A stretch of DNA of 64,000 bases from contig NZ_CP116338.1 in NCBI RefSeq assembly GCF_028198145.1, forward strand, positions 372,001-436,000. Direction: 5' to 3'. The notes beneath the pieces are model-generated. The model ran no database searches. It saw only the letters and a list, made by a program, of their open reading frames with translations, and had not been told where the DNA came from. Both the position numbers and the translations under genes were made by a program. Source of the stretch: Microbacterium sp. nov. GSS16. GTDB lineage: Bacteria; Actinomycetota; Actinomycetes; Actinomycetales; Microbacteriaceae. Every line of letters begins with the position of its first letter. Within the stretch, counting starts at the first letter, position 1. This document shows, piece after piece, positions 25,854 through 37,088 of this stretch.

Positions 25854-27915
25854 CACCGACACCGCCACTCCCGTAGCAGCATCCGCGACCGCTGCGGACC
25901 CCCGCGCCCGCAGACCCTTGATCGCGTCGGCCGCGCTCCTGATCGGCGCGGCCGTCGTTGTACTGATCTTCTTCCCGGTTCTCGTGGCGGTTGCTCTCGG
26001 GGAGGAACCGTATGAGCGGATCTTCGTCGGGTATCCCGGGGTCGATGTGGCTGTGGTTACCACGATCCTGCTCTCCGTCGCGCAGCTCGCCACGCTGATC
26101 ACCAGCGGCGCGCTCGTGCATCTGCTGTTCTTGCGCGATGTCCCGGGCCGCGGGGCGCGATATCTCTCAGAGGGATTCGAGATCTCGGTGCTGCGTGTCT
26201 CCTCTGGTGCATGGTCTGTGTGCGCCGGCGCGCTGATTGTCTTCGAGGCTCTCGATGCCAACGGCACCCCGCTCGTGCGGCTGACCGTCGCTCGGGCTTT
26301 GCCGTTCTTGTGGGAAGCGAGCGACGCGCCGAAGGCCTGGACGGTCAGTTTCCTGGCGGCTTTGATCGTCTTTTTCGCCTCCTTCTTCGCAGAACGGTGG
26401 ACCGGGCTCCTCATCCCGTTGTGGGCGACTGCGATCGCTGTGCTCGCTCCCGTCGTCACCGGGCAAGTGCTCGTCGGGCCCGATCATGACTTCGGCAGCG
26501 ATGCCGCCATCTTCCAAACCCTCGGCGTGAACGCTTTCTTCGGAGCGATCCTGGTCGCCGTCTTGCGTGTCCTTTCCGGACGGCTTGTCCCCCCCGCGAC
26601 CCTGCGGCGACTGTTCCAGATCGGTACCGTCGCACTCCCGATTATTGTGGGCACAGACATCATCATCGGGGTGTTCAAGCTCGCCGGCGGCCCCATCACC
26701 GCCTCGCTGACCGGGTGGCTGATCCTCGCCGGCTTTGCCTGCCTGATCGTCTTCGCGGTGACATTCGTTGCCGCCGTGGTTCTCGCCCAGCGAGGACGGC
26801 TACGCGCGGGGAACCTGACCGTATTGCTTTCCCTGGGCGCTGTGACGGTGGCGGGGTGGACAGGGGTCGGCGTGGCGATGACGCGACAGCCTCCGCCGCA
26901 GTACTTCGTACCGACGAGCATCGAGCAGGTGTTCATGGGCTTCGAGGTCCCTGACACTCCGACACTCGATGTGTTGTTCGGCCAGTGGCGTCCGAACCTG
27001 CTGTTCCTCGGCATCGCCGTAGCTGCGGTCACCGTCTACCTGATCGCGGTGCGCACGCTCCGCCGTCGGGGCGACCGGTGGCCTCTCGGTCGGACGGCCG
27101 CGTGGATCGGCGGGTGGACCGTCGTGGTCGTCGCCACCAGTTCCGGGTTCGGGAAGTACTCAGCCCCGGACTTCGGGGTGCACATGATCGTGCACATGTC
27201 GCTGAACATGCTCGCCCCCGGGCTCCTCGTCCTCGGCGGCGTGATCACTCTGCTGCTGCGCGCGACCCGCTCGGACCGGAACAAGCCCGCAGGCCTGCAC
27301 GACTGGATCACGTGGGTGCTGCACTGGCGGGTCCTGCAGTTCCTCTACAACCCCCTGATCGTGTTCGTCGTCTTCATCGGCTCCTACTACGGCCTGTACC
27401 TCACCGGCATCTTCGGCGACTACATGCGGTTCCACTGGGCGCACCAGCTCATGAACCTGCACTTCCTCATCGTCGGCTACCTGTACTACAGCCTCATCAT
27501 CGGCGTCGACCGGCCCCCACGGCCGCTGCCGCACATCGGCAAGCTCGGCTACGTGCTGGCGGCAATGCCGTTCCACGCGTTCTTCGGCGTGATCCTGATG
27601 ACCAGCCCCGACATCATCGCCGAGGACTTCTACTTGCGCCTTGGCCTACCCTGGGCTGACCTGCAGGCCCAGCAGTACCTCGGCGGCGGAGTCGCCTGGG
27701 CGGGCGGGGAGATCCCGCTGATGATCGTCATCGTCGCGCTCGGCATCCAATGGAGCAGACAGGACGCGCGGGATGCGCGCCGTAAGGACCGGCACATCGA
27801 CACCGGGCGCGACGACGAATACGACGCCTACAACCAGATGCTCCAACGCCTCGCTGACCGCGACGCGAGTCGCCCCGGTCCCCGACCGACCGTCCGAGAG
27901 GACACCCACTCATGA
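25846..27915 (+). CDS. CopD-CtaG fusion membrane protein
   Basis: 689 residues with about 14 membrane helices in two units. The first half resembles CopD (helices with GALVHLLFLRDVPGRGARYL and TVSFLAALIVFFASFFAERW). The second half is caa3-type CtaG, a copper-delivery assembly factor for cytochrome c oxidase, with the His/Met pattern FGVHMIVHMSLNMLAPGLLV, FHWAHQLMNLHFLIVGYLYY and MPFHAFFGVILMTSPDIIAE. The fusion is known in Actinobacteria. It overlaps copZ by eight bases and copA by four, so import/assembly and export proteins are co-made. Direction of copper movement is inferred only. Confidence 0.9.
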   Translation: MPDTDTATPVAASATAADPRARRPLIASAALLIGAAVVVLIFFPVLVAVALGEEPYERIFVGYPGVDVAVVTTILLSVAQLATLITSGALVHLLFLRDVPGRGARYLSEGFEISVLRVSSGAWSVCAGALIVFEALDANGTPLVRLTVARALPFLWEASDAPKAWTVSFLAALIVFFASFFAERWTGLLIPLWATAIAVLAPVVTGQVLVGPDHDFGSDAAIFQTLGVNAFFGAILVAVLRVLSGRLVPPATLRRLFQIGTVALPIIVGTDIIIGVFKLAGGPITASLTGWLILAGFACLIVFAVTFVAAVVLAQRGRLRAGNLTVLLSLGAVTVAGWTGVGVAMTRQPPPQYFVPTSIEQVFMGFEVPDTPTLDVLFGQWRPNLLFLGIAVAAVTVYLIAVRTLRRRGDRWPLGRTAAWIGGWTVVVVATSSGFGKYSAPDFGVHMIVHMSLNMLAPGLLVLGGVITLLLRATRSDRNKPAGLHDWITWVLHWRVLQFLYNPLIVFVVFIGSYYGLYLTGIFGDYMRFHWAHQLMNLHFLIVGYLYYSLIIGVDRPPRPLPHIGKLGYVLAAMPFHAFFGVILMTSPDIIAEDFYLRLGLPWADLQAQQYLGGGVAWAGGEIPLMIVIVALGIQWSRQDARDARRKDRHIDTGRDDEYDAYNQMLQRLADRDASRPGPRPTVREDTHS

Positions 27916-30167
27916 CGACCACGGACACCACCACACCGGCAACTCTCACCCCGGTGGAGCTCGACATCTCTGGGATGACATGCGCCGCCTGTGCAGGACG
28001 CGTTGAACGCGCACTGAACAAGCTCGACGGGGTGACAGCGAGCGTCAACTACGCCACCGAACGCGCCATCGTCACGGGTCTCCCGGACAACGAGGTGGCG
28101 ACGGCTATCCGGCAGGTCGAGAACGCCGGCTACGGCGCCCACCTGCGCGACGCCAGCGACGACGCCTGGTCCGCGCGCGCCACCGAGGTACGGATCTCCT
28201 CCCTGCGCCGCCGCCTCGCCGTCTCCGCGCTGCTCACCGTGCCGCTGATGGACATTACCATCGTCCTCGCCCTCGTCCCCGGGTGGCGGTTCCCCGGCTG
28301 GGAGTGGGTCTGCGTGCTGATGGCGCTGCCGATCGTGACCTGGGCGGCCTGGCCGTTCCACCGGGCAACGCTCCGCAACCTCCGCCACGGCGCGGTCAGC
28401 ATGGACACCCTCGTCTCCCTCGGCATCGCCGCCTCCTTCGGGTGGGCGATCCTGACCCTGCTGCTCGGCTTCGGCACCACGGAAGCCGCCGGCTACTGGC
28501 TCGGATTCGGCGTCACCCCCGCAGGCGCCGACTCCATCTACCTCGACGTCGCCGCCGGCATGACGACATTCCAGCTCGCCGGCCGCTACTTCGAAACACG
28601 TTCCCGCCGCAAAGCCGGAGACGTGCTCGGAGCCCTCAACGCCCTCGCCGCCACTCACGTCCGGGTCGTCCGCGACGGCATCGAGGCGATCGAGCCCGCC
28701 ACGGCGCTGCGGATCGGCGACACTTTCGTCGTCCTCCCCGGAGAGACCATCCCCGCCGACGGCACCGTCCGAGCGGGCACGGCCGCGGTCGACGCGAGCA
28801 TGATGACCGGAGAACCAGTCCCCGTTCCCGTCGGTCCGGGAGCATCCGTGACCGGAGGCACGATCAGCACCGACGGGCGCCTGGAAGTGACCACCACGTC
28901 GGTCGGCGCGAACACCCAGCTCGCCCAGATGGCGGCCCTCACCGAGCAGGCCCAAGCCCGCAAAGCCCGCGTGCAGAACCTCGTCGACCGCATCGTCACC
29001 TGGTTCGTCCCCGCCGTCATCACCCTCGCGATCATCGTCACCGTCGCCTGGACGCTCACCGGAACCCCGTTCGCGCAGGCATTCGGCATCGGAATCAGCG
29101 TCCTCATCATCGCCTGCCCCTGCGCCCTTGGGCTCGCGACCCCCACCGCGCTCATGGTCGGCATCGGCAGGGCCGCGACCCTCGGCATCCTCATCAAAGG
29201 CCACGACGCCCTCGAAGCCTCCGGCACCATCACCACCGTCATCCTCGACAAGACCGGAACCCTCACCACCGGCCGCATGACCGTCGAAACTGCGACACCC
29301 TACGGCGTCGAAGAACATGAGCTGTGGCGATTGGCCGCATCCGTCGAACAAGGATCAGAACACGCCATCGCCCGTGCCATCCAGGAAGCCGCCCGCGCCC
29401 ACATCACCGACCTACACTCCCTGGAAGATTTCACCGCGCTCCCCGGTCTCGGCGCCACCGCCCGCATCGCCGGCAGCACCCTCCTCATCGGCAACGCCGA
29501 CCTGCTCCGCGAGCACGACATCGACCTCACCCCCGCAGCCGCCGCGCTCGCAGGCGCCCACGAGAAGGGGCACACCGTCGCCCTCGTCGCCCGCGATGGG
29601 AACCTGATCGGCCTGCTCGCCCTCGCCGACACCATCAAACCCGGCGCCGCCGACGCCATCAGCGCTCTCCACGCCCAGAACCTCACCACCGTGCTCCTCA
29701 CCGGAGACAGCCCCGCCGCCGGCGCCCGCATCGCCGCCGAGCTCGGCATCGAACGTGTCCATGCCGGTGTCGCGCCCGCCCAGAAGGCGGACGTGGTCCG
29801 CGAACTCCAGGTCGCGGGAGAGAAGGTCGCGATGGTCGGCGACGGCGTCAACGACGCCGTCGCCCTCGCCACCGCCGACCTCGGCCTCGCGCTCGTCTCC
29901 GGCACCGACATCGCCCTCAAAGCCGCCGACATCATCCTCGTCCGCGACGACCTCCACGTCATCCCCGACGCCATCGCCATCTCCCGCAAGACCCTGCGCA
30001 CGATCCGCACCAACCTCGGCTGGGCATTCGGATACAACATCGCCGCCATCCCCATCGCCGCCGCAGGACTGCTCAACCCCCTCATCGCTGCCGCGGCGAT
30101 GTCCCTCTCGTCCGTCCTCGTCGTCTACAACAGTCTCCGAATCCAGCGCGTCCGCAGCACCCGATAG
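27912..30167 (+). CDS. copA: Copper-exporting P-type ATPase CopA (P1B-1)
   Basis: 751 residues. One N-terminal HMA domain (GMTCAACAGRVERALNKL near residue 18) precedes the helices. The membrane site is CPC (IIACPCALGLATPTALMVG near residue 400). Other motifs are MTGEPVPV (actuator), LDKTGTLTTG (phospho-Asp near 445) and MVGDGVNDAVALATADLG. CPC plus the late-helix YN and MSLSSVLVVYNSLR features define Cu(I) exporters. The ATG overlaps the CtaG fusion stop by four bases. It is the last gene of the copZ operon. Confidence 0.95.
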   Translation: MTTTDTTTPATLTPVELDISGMTCAACAGRVERALNKLDGVTASVNYATERAIVTGLPDNEVATAIRQVENAGYGAHLRDASDDAWSARATEVRISSLRRRLAVSALLTVPLMDITIVLALVPGWRFPGWEWVCVLMALPIVTWAAWPFHRATLRNLRHGAVSMDTLVSLGIAASFGWAILTLLLGFGTTEAAGYWLGFGVTPAGADSIYLDVAAGMTTFQLAGRYFETRSRRKAGDVLGALNALAATHVRVVRDGIEAIEPATALRIGDTFVVLPGETIPADGTVRAGTAAVDASMMTGEPVPVPVGPGASVTGGTISTDGRLEVTTTSVGANTQLAQMAALTEQAQARKARVQNLVDRIVTWFVPAVITLAIIVTVAWTLTGTPFAQAFGIGISVLIIACPCALGLATPTALMVGIGRAATLGILIKGHDALEASGTITTVILDKTGTLTTGRMTVETATPYGVEEHELWRLAASVEQGSEHAIARAIQEAARAHITDLHSLEDFTALPGLGATARIAGSTLLIGNADLLREHDIDLTPAAAALAGAHEKGHTVALVARDGNLIGLLALADTIKPGAADAISALHAQNLTTVLLTGDSPAAGARIAAELGIERVHAGVAPAQKADVVRELQVAGEKVAMVGDGVNDAVALATADLGLALVSGTDIALKAADIILVRDDLHVIPDAIAISRKTLRTIRTNLGWAFGYNIAAIPIAAAGLLNPLIAAAAMSLSSVLVVYNSLRIQRVRSTR

Positions 30168-30212
30168 CCGATCTGAAAGAAGACGCGATGACCGTCGCTC
30201 CGGCTCGTCCGA

Positions 30213-30236
30213 GACGACAAGCCGTTCCTTGTCGTC
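30213..30236 (+). terminator. Hairpin after copA
   Basis: A perfect 9-bp stem (30213-30221 with 30228-30236, GACGACAAG/CTTGTCGTC) with a six-base loop lies 45 bases past the copA stop. It is a likely transcript end for the copZ operon, although no T run follows. Confidence 0.5.
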
Positions 30237-30598
30237 GGAGACTCTTAGCACCTCGTGATGATTGCTTTGCGTTGACACTGTGTCCCGTGATCCCCGTCAT
30301 CCGGCAGCTGCCCGTCTTCGCCAGCACGATGTAGTTCATGCCGGCGACCGTGTTCCAGGCACAGCGCCGTATCCCACCCGGGGATCCGTCGGCTGGCACA
30401 GTGCCGTGCACCAGGTAGCCCACGCGATCATGATGCTCGGGATGATCGTCGATATGCCTTCCGGCACCGAATTCGCCACGCGCTTGCACCGCCTGGTTCT
30501 ATCGCACCGGTGACGTCCTATCCGGAACCCTCATCAGCTTCGACATGGCCCGATGTGCTGGCCAAATCCTGACCCGGTACGCCTGATAGGAGATGTAC
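30237..30598 (+). pseudogene. Intergenic stretch with a possible DUF5134-like gene relic
   Basis: No intact gene is seen in this 360-bp gap. Two plus-strand frames together read like the end of a DUF5134-type membrane protein: HQVAHAIMMLGMIVDMP (about 30408-30458) and, in a different frame, TAWFYRTGDVLSGTLISF (about 30490-30542). The intact family member at 22583 contains the comparable HALCHALMAAGMGAMLWLM. This is suggestive only; the piece may also be random. Confidence 0.3.
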
Positions 30599-31501
30599 CT
30601 AGCTCTCATCCCGTCCTCGGGAGAGGCTCGCGAGGTACTCGTTGTAGGAGTCGAGCTCGGCGTCCTCGACCTTCTGCCGCTGTCGCGAGGTGCGCACCTC
30701 GCGGGCACGCCAGCGGGAGAGGCAGACGATGAGCACCACGAACAGCGGCAGTTCCGCGTAGGTCCATACCAGGGCGCCGGCTATCGCCTGGTCCAGGATG
30801 GGATCATGACCGCCGGCGGGGTTGGCGTACGCGCTGAACAGGGGCGTGCTGGTGCGGAGCAGGATCAGGCCGAACACGGCGTGGATCTGGATCTCGACGG
30901 CGATGTCGACGAATCGCGCGGCGAAGGAGGGGACGCGCGGCAGCGGGTCGGACGACCACAGGGGTGTCGCCGCGACGACGCCGAGGACGAGGACGACGAA
31001 GAGCAGGGCGTCGTGGCCGAACGGAGCGCGCATGACGACGCTGATGGCGTCGGTCAGGTAGAGGACCGGGTACAGCAGCATCGCGGTGACGATGGCGACC
31101 ACGGGGTGCAGCGCGGCGCTCCAGAACGGTGAGCGGAGCCCGGCGTGTGCTGCGCGGAGCACGAGACGTCCGAGGCCGGTGTGCGGTGTGCTGCGCAGGA
31201 GCAGCCGTCCCGGTGACCCGGCGATCAGGAGCGGCGGGACGACAGTGAGCAGGGTGATCTGCTGGAACACCAGGGCTGTGACGGACTCTGTTGCGAGGCG
31301 GTTTACGCCGAACGTCGTGACGGCGAAGATCAGGGCACACCCGATCAGGAACGATGCCGTGCGGGCGATTGCCCAGCGCCGGCCGTTCCGCCACATCCAG
31401 ATCGCTCCTCGCAGGTACAGCGCCGCAAGCAGCAGGGCGGCGATGGCGACCGGCGAGCCCGCGAGGGGCTCGAACGCGACCCACTGGTCGATCGGCGGCA
31501 T
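30599..31501 (-). CDS. CtaG-type cytochrome c oxidase assembly protein (copy 1)
   Basis: 300 residues with about seven membrane helices of the caa3_CtaG family (VTALVFQQITLLTVVPPLLI; STPHTGLGRLVLRAAHAGL; AVEIQIHAVFGLILLRTSTP) and a cytoplasmic tail ending DAELDSYNEYLASLSRG. The tail pattern (ELD.YN.YL..L) is shared with the copy at 34198 and with the CopD-CtaG fusion. These proteins help load copper into cytochrome oxidase. Several of the His/Met positions kept in the fusion protein are changed here, so the copies may not be interchangeable. It is the last gene of the long minus-strand operon, 75 bases after ccsB. Confidence 0.88.
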   Translation of the reverse strand: MPPIDQWVAFEPLAGSPVAIAALLLAALYLRGAIWMWRNGRRWAIARTASFLIGCALIFAVTTFGVNRLATESVTALVFQQITLLTVVPPLLIAGSPGRLLLRSTPHTGLGRLVLRAAHAGLRSPFWSAALHPVVAIVTAMLLYPVLYLTDAISVVMRAPFGHDALLFVVLVLGVVAATPLWSSDPLPRVPSFAARFVDIAVEIQIHAVFGLILLRTSTPLFSAYANPAGGHDPILDQAIAGALVWTYAELPLFVVLIVCLSRWRAREVRTSRQRQKVEDAELDSYNEYLASLSRGRDES

Positions 31502-31576
31502 GGCGGATTTCCCTTCATCGAGGCGATCATGCGTTGGCGGCTCCGGCCGCGGACGTGGCGCGGCCGGAGCGCGGGG

Positions 31577-32602
31577 TCAGGTGAGGCCGGAGTAGGAGTG
31601 CAGGCCGGGAAAGTACACGTTGACGACCGTGAAGTTGAACAGCACGGCGGCGAATCCGATGATGCACAGCCAGGCGGAGCGGTTGCCGCGCCAGCCGCGG
31701 GTGGCGCGGGCGTGGATGTAGCCCGCGTACAGCACCCAGATCACGAAGGTCCAGACCTCTTTGGTGTCGAAGCCCCAGTAGCGTCCCCAGGAGTCGTTGG
31801 CCCAGATCGCTCCGGCGATCAGGGTGAACGTCCAGAACATGAAGCCGACGATCACGAACCGGTAGGCGAGAGTTTCGAGGACTTCTCCGGCGGGCAGCGT
31901 GCGCAGGAACCCGCCGCGGCGCCCTGCGGAATCGGGTGAGACGCTGGTGCGACGTTCACGACGGGATTGCAGCAGCTGGGTGACGGAGAGACCACAGGCG
32001 AGGGCGAACAGGGCGGTGGCGAGGGAGGCGACGAAGACATGGATGACGAGCCAGACGCTCTTGAGCGGGTCCATCAGCGGGACGACTTCGACGTAGAAGC
32101 TGAGCGTGGCGCCGCCCAGCAGCAGGACGATCATGCCCACCAGGAACGCGCCGAGGAAGCGCAGGTCGTACCAGCGGAGGGCGAGGAGGTAGACGGCGAC
32201 GATCAGGACCGTCCCGGTGAGAGCGAACTCGTACATGTTGGCCCATGGCACCCGTTCTGCGGCGATGCCGCGGGCGACGGTTCCGCCGAGCTGGAAGAGG
32301 AAGGCGAGCACCGTGAGCGCGGTGCCGATCCTCGCCCACAGCAGCCGGGGACGCTGCGAGGGCGGAGCATGGATGTCGTCCGGCTGCGCATGGTCGGGCG
32401 GGGCCGGAGCGCTTGGAGCCGCCTGGTTGACGGCGCCGACGAGGACCAGTGCGCGCTGCTGCTCCCGAGCCGGGGCGGGGCGGGCGGAACGCTGTGCGAG
32501 ATCGATGGTGTAGGCGACGAACGCCAGCGCGTAGGTCGCGATGGCCGTCCACACCAGCAGCAGTGAGAGGCCATCGAGGGAGAGCGTTTCTGTTCCGGGC
32601 AT
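31577..32602 (-). CDS. ccsB: Cytochrome c synthase subunit CcsB/ResC (system II)
   Basis: 341 residues with about eight membrane helices. The haem-handling tryptophan-rich region WAIW is visible as GAIWANDSWGRYWGFDTKEV near residue 275, the hallmark of CcsA/CcsB/ResC proteins. It works with ResB to attach haem to apocytochrome c outside the membrane. ATG 32602 is preferred over 32617 because AAGGAG lies seven bases before it. ResB, CcdA and TlpA/ResA are in the same operon, giving a complete system II set. Confidence 0.93.
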   Translation of the reverse strand: MPGTETLSLDGLSLLLVWTAIATYALAFVAYTIDLAQRSARPAPAREQQRALVLVGAVNQAAPSAPAPPDHAQPDDIHAPPSQRPRLLWARIGTALTVLAFLFQLGGTVARGIAAERVPWANMYEFALTGTVLIVAVYLLALRWYDLRFLGAFLVGMIVLLLGGATLSFYVEVVPLMDPLKSVWLVIHVFVASLATALFALACGLSVTQLLQSRRERRTSVSPDSAGRRGGFLRTLPAGEVLETLAYRFVIVGFMFWTFTLIAGAIWANDSWGRYWGFDTKEVWTFVIWVLYAGYIHARATRGWRGNRSAWLCIIGFAAVLFNFTVVNVYFPGLHSYSGLT

Positions 32603-32613
32603 GGTGAGCTCCT

Positions 32614-34194
32614 TCATACGGACGAGCGGTTGCGGATGCGGTGGAGGATCCCGAGTGCGGTCAGGGCTCCGAGTGCCCCGAGCGGGATCAGCGCGCTGAT
32701 CCAGGGGCCGAGGATCGTGGCGGGTGTGAGGCCGGTGCGCAGCGGGACGGTGGTGATCGCCGCGGCGGCGGTGTCGACGGGGATGCTGGCGATGGTCGCG
32801 CCGTCGGGGGCGATCACCTGGCTGGTGCCGGTCGTGGAGACGTTGACGACGGCGCGGCCGGTCTCGATCGCGCGCATGCGGGCGAAGGCGAGCTGCTGCA
32901 GGTTCTCAGCGGTGCCGCGGAAGTCGGCGTTGTTGGTCTGGAAGACGTACAGCTGTGCGCCCGCGCGGGCGCCGTCCCAGATGACCTGGTCGTAGATCAC
33001 GTCGAAGCAGATAGCCAGGCCGACCCCGACGTCGTCGACGGTGACCAGGGGCGGGACGGTGCCGGGCGTGTACTCGCGCTGGATCAGCCCGACCAGGTCG
33101 GGGACGATCATCTCGTACAGCCAGCGATCCGGCACGTACTCCCCGAACGGGACGGGATTGATCTTGTCGTGCCGCTGGCGTTCGTCGGGTTCCGGGGTCC
33201 AGAGCAGGGACGAGTTGAAGACGTCCGCTCCCCTCGCTGTCGCGGCGTTCATCAGCAGCGGAGCGTCGGCTTGGCGGACGATGCGGTCGAGCGTGGCGGC
33301 GGTGGCGGGGTCGGCGAGCGGATCGGAGTCCACTCCCCCTTCCGGCCAGGCCAGCAGATCCATCGGCTGTCCGAGCAGCGGAGCGGTCGCCTCCGCCTGT
33401 GCGGCGAGCACGTCGCCGCGTTCTCGGGTGTCGAAGTAGGCCGCCGGTCCGTTGCCCTGCACCCACCCGACCTCGAGCGTGCCGGCGGGCGATGTGGGGA
33501 ACTGCGGGACGAGGAGCAGGAGGACCAGCACGGCCAGGGCGGGGAAGCAGCCACGCAGGAACCGCGGCCCGCCGGCGCGTGCCCATTGCACGACGCCGGC
33601 GCACATCGTCACGAAGAGGAAGGAGAGTCCCGTCACGCCCGTCCAGGATGCGACCTCGGACAGCGGGCCGTCGACGAGCGTCATCCCGATGCGCGCCCAG
33701 GGGAACCCGGAGTACGGCCACGAGCCGAGAACGACCTCCCTGCCCGCCCAGAGGCCGGCCACCAGGAGGGGAACCGCGACCAGCTGCGCCGCGCCCCGGT
33801 GCGGGAACCGCGCCGTCCACCGGTAGGCGAGCGTGATCAGGACGGCGCCGGTGCCGAACAGGATCGTCTCGAGGCCGGCGAGGGCGATCCACGGGAGGGG
33901 GCCGAGGAACTCCCCCACCCAAATCAGGTGGGTGAAGAAGAACACTCCCCCGAAGGCGACGCCGACCAGCAGTGCCCCGCCGATGCTCCGGCCGACGAGG
34001 GTGATCAGCGCCAGAGTCACGCTGAGCAGCGCCAGCGGCCACCATCCGACCGGCGGCGAGGCGAGGCTCAGGGCGAGTCCTCCGATGATCGCGGCGGGGA
34101 CCGCTGCCCAGAGCGGAAGCCCGCTCGGCGGGGAGGACGACGCCCCGCCGGCGGGCGTGGCGACGGCCGCGGCTGGTGTCAAGGTCGGGTGCAT
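32614..34194 (-). CDS. lnt: Apolipoprotein N-acyltransferase Lnt
   Basis: 526 residues. An N-terminal membrane region of about seven helices is followed by a periplasm-facing nitrilase domain. The catalytic Glu-Lys-Cys triad is seen in LAWPEGGVDSDP near residue 280, HDKINPVPFGEYVP near 340 and GLAICFDVIYDQVIW near 390. Lnt adds the third acyl chain to lipoproteins after Lgt and LspA. A housekeeping-type enzyme on a transposon is odd; lspA lies 4.6 kb away in the same operon, so lipoprotein maturation is a cargo function. It is three bases from the next CtaG gene. Confidence 0.93.
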   Translation of the reverse strand: MHPTLTPAAAVATPAGGASSSPPSGLPLWAAVPAAIIGGLALSLASPPVGWWPLALLSVTLALITLVGRSIGGALLVGVAFGGVFFFTHLIWVGEFLGPLPWIALAGLETILFGTGAVLITLAYRWTARFPHRGAAQLVAVPLLVAGLWAGREVVLGSWPYSGFPWARIGMTLVDGPLSEVASWTGVTGLSFLFVTMCAGVVQWARAGGPRFLRGCFPALAVLVLLLLVPQFPTSPAGTLEVGWVQGNGPAAYFDTRERGDVLAAQAEATAPLLGQPMDLLAWPEGGVDSDPLADPATAATLDRIVRQADAPLLMNAATARGADVFNSSLLWTPEPDERQRHDKINPVPFGEYVPDRWLYEMIVPDLVGLIQREYTPGTVPPLVTVDDVGVGLAICFDVIYDQVIWDGARAGAQLYVFQTNNADFRGTAENLQQLAFARMRAIETGRAVVNVSTTGTSQVIAPDGATIASIPVDTAAAAITTVPLRTGLTPATILGPWISALIPLGALGALTALGILHRIRNRSSV

Positions 34195-34197
34195 CGG

Positions 34198-35136
34198 TCA
34201 GGTGTCCTTCTTGCGGAGGGCATCGAGATAGGCGTTGTAGGCGTCGAGCTCGGGATCGCCGTGGGCGTCGGCGTACTTGTCGGCTTTGGCGGCACGGACG
34301 GTGTCATCACGGAACCACCGGTGCATGACGTAGAGGAGCATGACCACGGTGGGGCCTTCTCCATAGGACCAGGCCAGGGCGCCGGCGAGCCACTGATCTT
34401 CCAGCGGATCGATGCCCAGCGCCGTCGTGGGGCCGGCGAAGGTCTCGACGAACAGCGTCGGGCTCATCATCAGGAACACGCCGAAGAACGCGTGCAGAGC
34501 TGCTTCGGCGAACAGGTCCATCGCCCGGCCGGGGTACGTCATCCGCACCGGGAGCGGGTCGTTGGACAGGATCGGGATTGTGAATAGCACGCCGGCTGCC
34601 AGGAAGGCGATCTCGAGCAGCGGATGCCCGCCAGGGGTCTGCAGGATCGGGTCGGCGAGACCTCCGAGGTAGAGGCCGTAGAAGGACATCAGGAACAGCG
34701 GCATCGCGATCCAGGGGCTCAGCGCCCATCGTGCGATGCGGCTGCGCAGCCCGGCCAGGGCGAGGCGGAGGATCACTCGCCCGAGGCCGCGATGCGGGGT
34801 GGCGCGCAGCAGCAGTGTGCCTGGGGAGCCGAGCACGAGCAGCGGCGGGATGGCCATCATCAGGGTGAGCTGCTGGAACATGAAGACCGAGAACAGCAGG
34901 TGCCCGTATCCCTCGACCGCCAGGCCGGTCACGGCAACCAGGACGATGCATCCGAGGAGGAAGCACACCGTGCGGGCGACCGACCATCGCCGTCCCTGAC
35001 GCCAGAGCCGGATGGCGCCGGCCAGGTACAGCACGGCCATGAGCAGACCGAGCACCGGCAGCACCGGAACCGGCGGCAGGATCGGCGTGAGGAACGCCTC
35101 CAGCGTCGGCGGTGTGTCGGGAATCCAGTCGTTCAT
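34198..35136 (-). CDS. CtaG-type cytochrome c oxidase assembly protein (copy 2)
   Basis: 312 residues with about seven helices. Typical blocks are HLLFSVFMFQQLTLMMAIPP, LFLMSFYGLYLGGLADPI and AALHAFFGVFLMMSPTLFVE, with a cytoplasmic tail ending DPELDAYNAYLDALRKKDT. The His and Met positions of copper-delivering CtaG proteins are better kept here than in copy 1. It lies 22 bases after the zinc ribbon gene and three before lnt in the cytochrome/copper operon. It would provide copper to, or protect, the terminal oxidase. Confidence 0.9.
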   Translation of the reverse strand: MNDWIPDTPPTLEAFLTPILPPVPVLPVLGLLMAVLYLAGAIRLWRQGRRWSVARTVCFLLGCIVLVAVTGLAVEGYGHLLFSVFMFQQLTLMMAIPPLLVLGSPGTLLLRATPHRGLGRVILRLALAGLRSRIARWALSPWIAMPLFLMSFYGLYLGGLADPILQTPGGHPLLEIAFLAAGVLFTIPILSNDPLPVRMTYPGRAMDLFAEAALHAFFGVFLMMSPTLFVETFAGPTTALGIDPLEDQWLAGALAWSYGEGPTVVMLLYVMHRWFRDDTVRAAKADKYADAHGDPELDAYNAYLDALRKKDT

Positions 35137-35158
35137 GGCGTGTCATCGGTCGGCGGGC

Positions 35159-35381
35159 TCAGAAGTCGAAGAGATCGCCGAGGAAGCCCTCGCGTCGTCT
35201 CTTGCCGCCGCGGTCATGCCGGGAGCGGCGGTGCTCGTCTTCGGGGTAGTCCGGGGCCTGGTAGCCGGATGAGCGGTCGATGATCTTGTCGAGCTCACCG
35301 CGGTCCAGCCACACGCCGCGGCATTGCGGGCAGTAGTCGATCTCGACGCCGGAACGGTCGGTGACCAGGAGCGTCGTGCCG

Positions 35382-35398
<17 letters not shown>
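35159..35398 (-). CDS. Small zinc-ribbon (TFIIB-type) protein
   Basis: 79 residues. A zinc ribbon with MNCPVDGTTLLV and YCPQCRGVWLDRGELDKII provides C-x-n-C and CPxC ligands. This is followed by a basic, disordered tail (HRRSRHDRGGKRRREG) and a short FLGDLFDF end. Proteins of this type are common but their role is unknown. The ATG follows AAGGAGAG. It overlaps the end of resB by 17 bases and precedes a ctaG gene, so it may act in metal handling or assembly. Confidence 0.85.

Positions 35399-37068
<1,670 letters not shown>

Positions 37069-37088
<20 letters not shown>

Noticed and set aside
32641..34587. Long plus-strand open frame opposite lnt and ctaG
   Set aside because: Gly/Asp/Arg-rich translation without domains; the minus strand has complete enzyme motifs.
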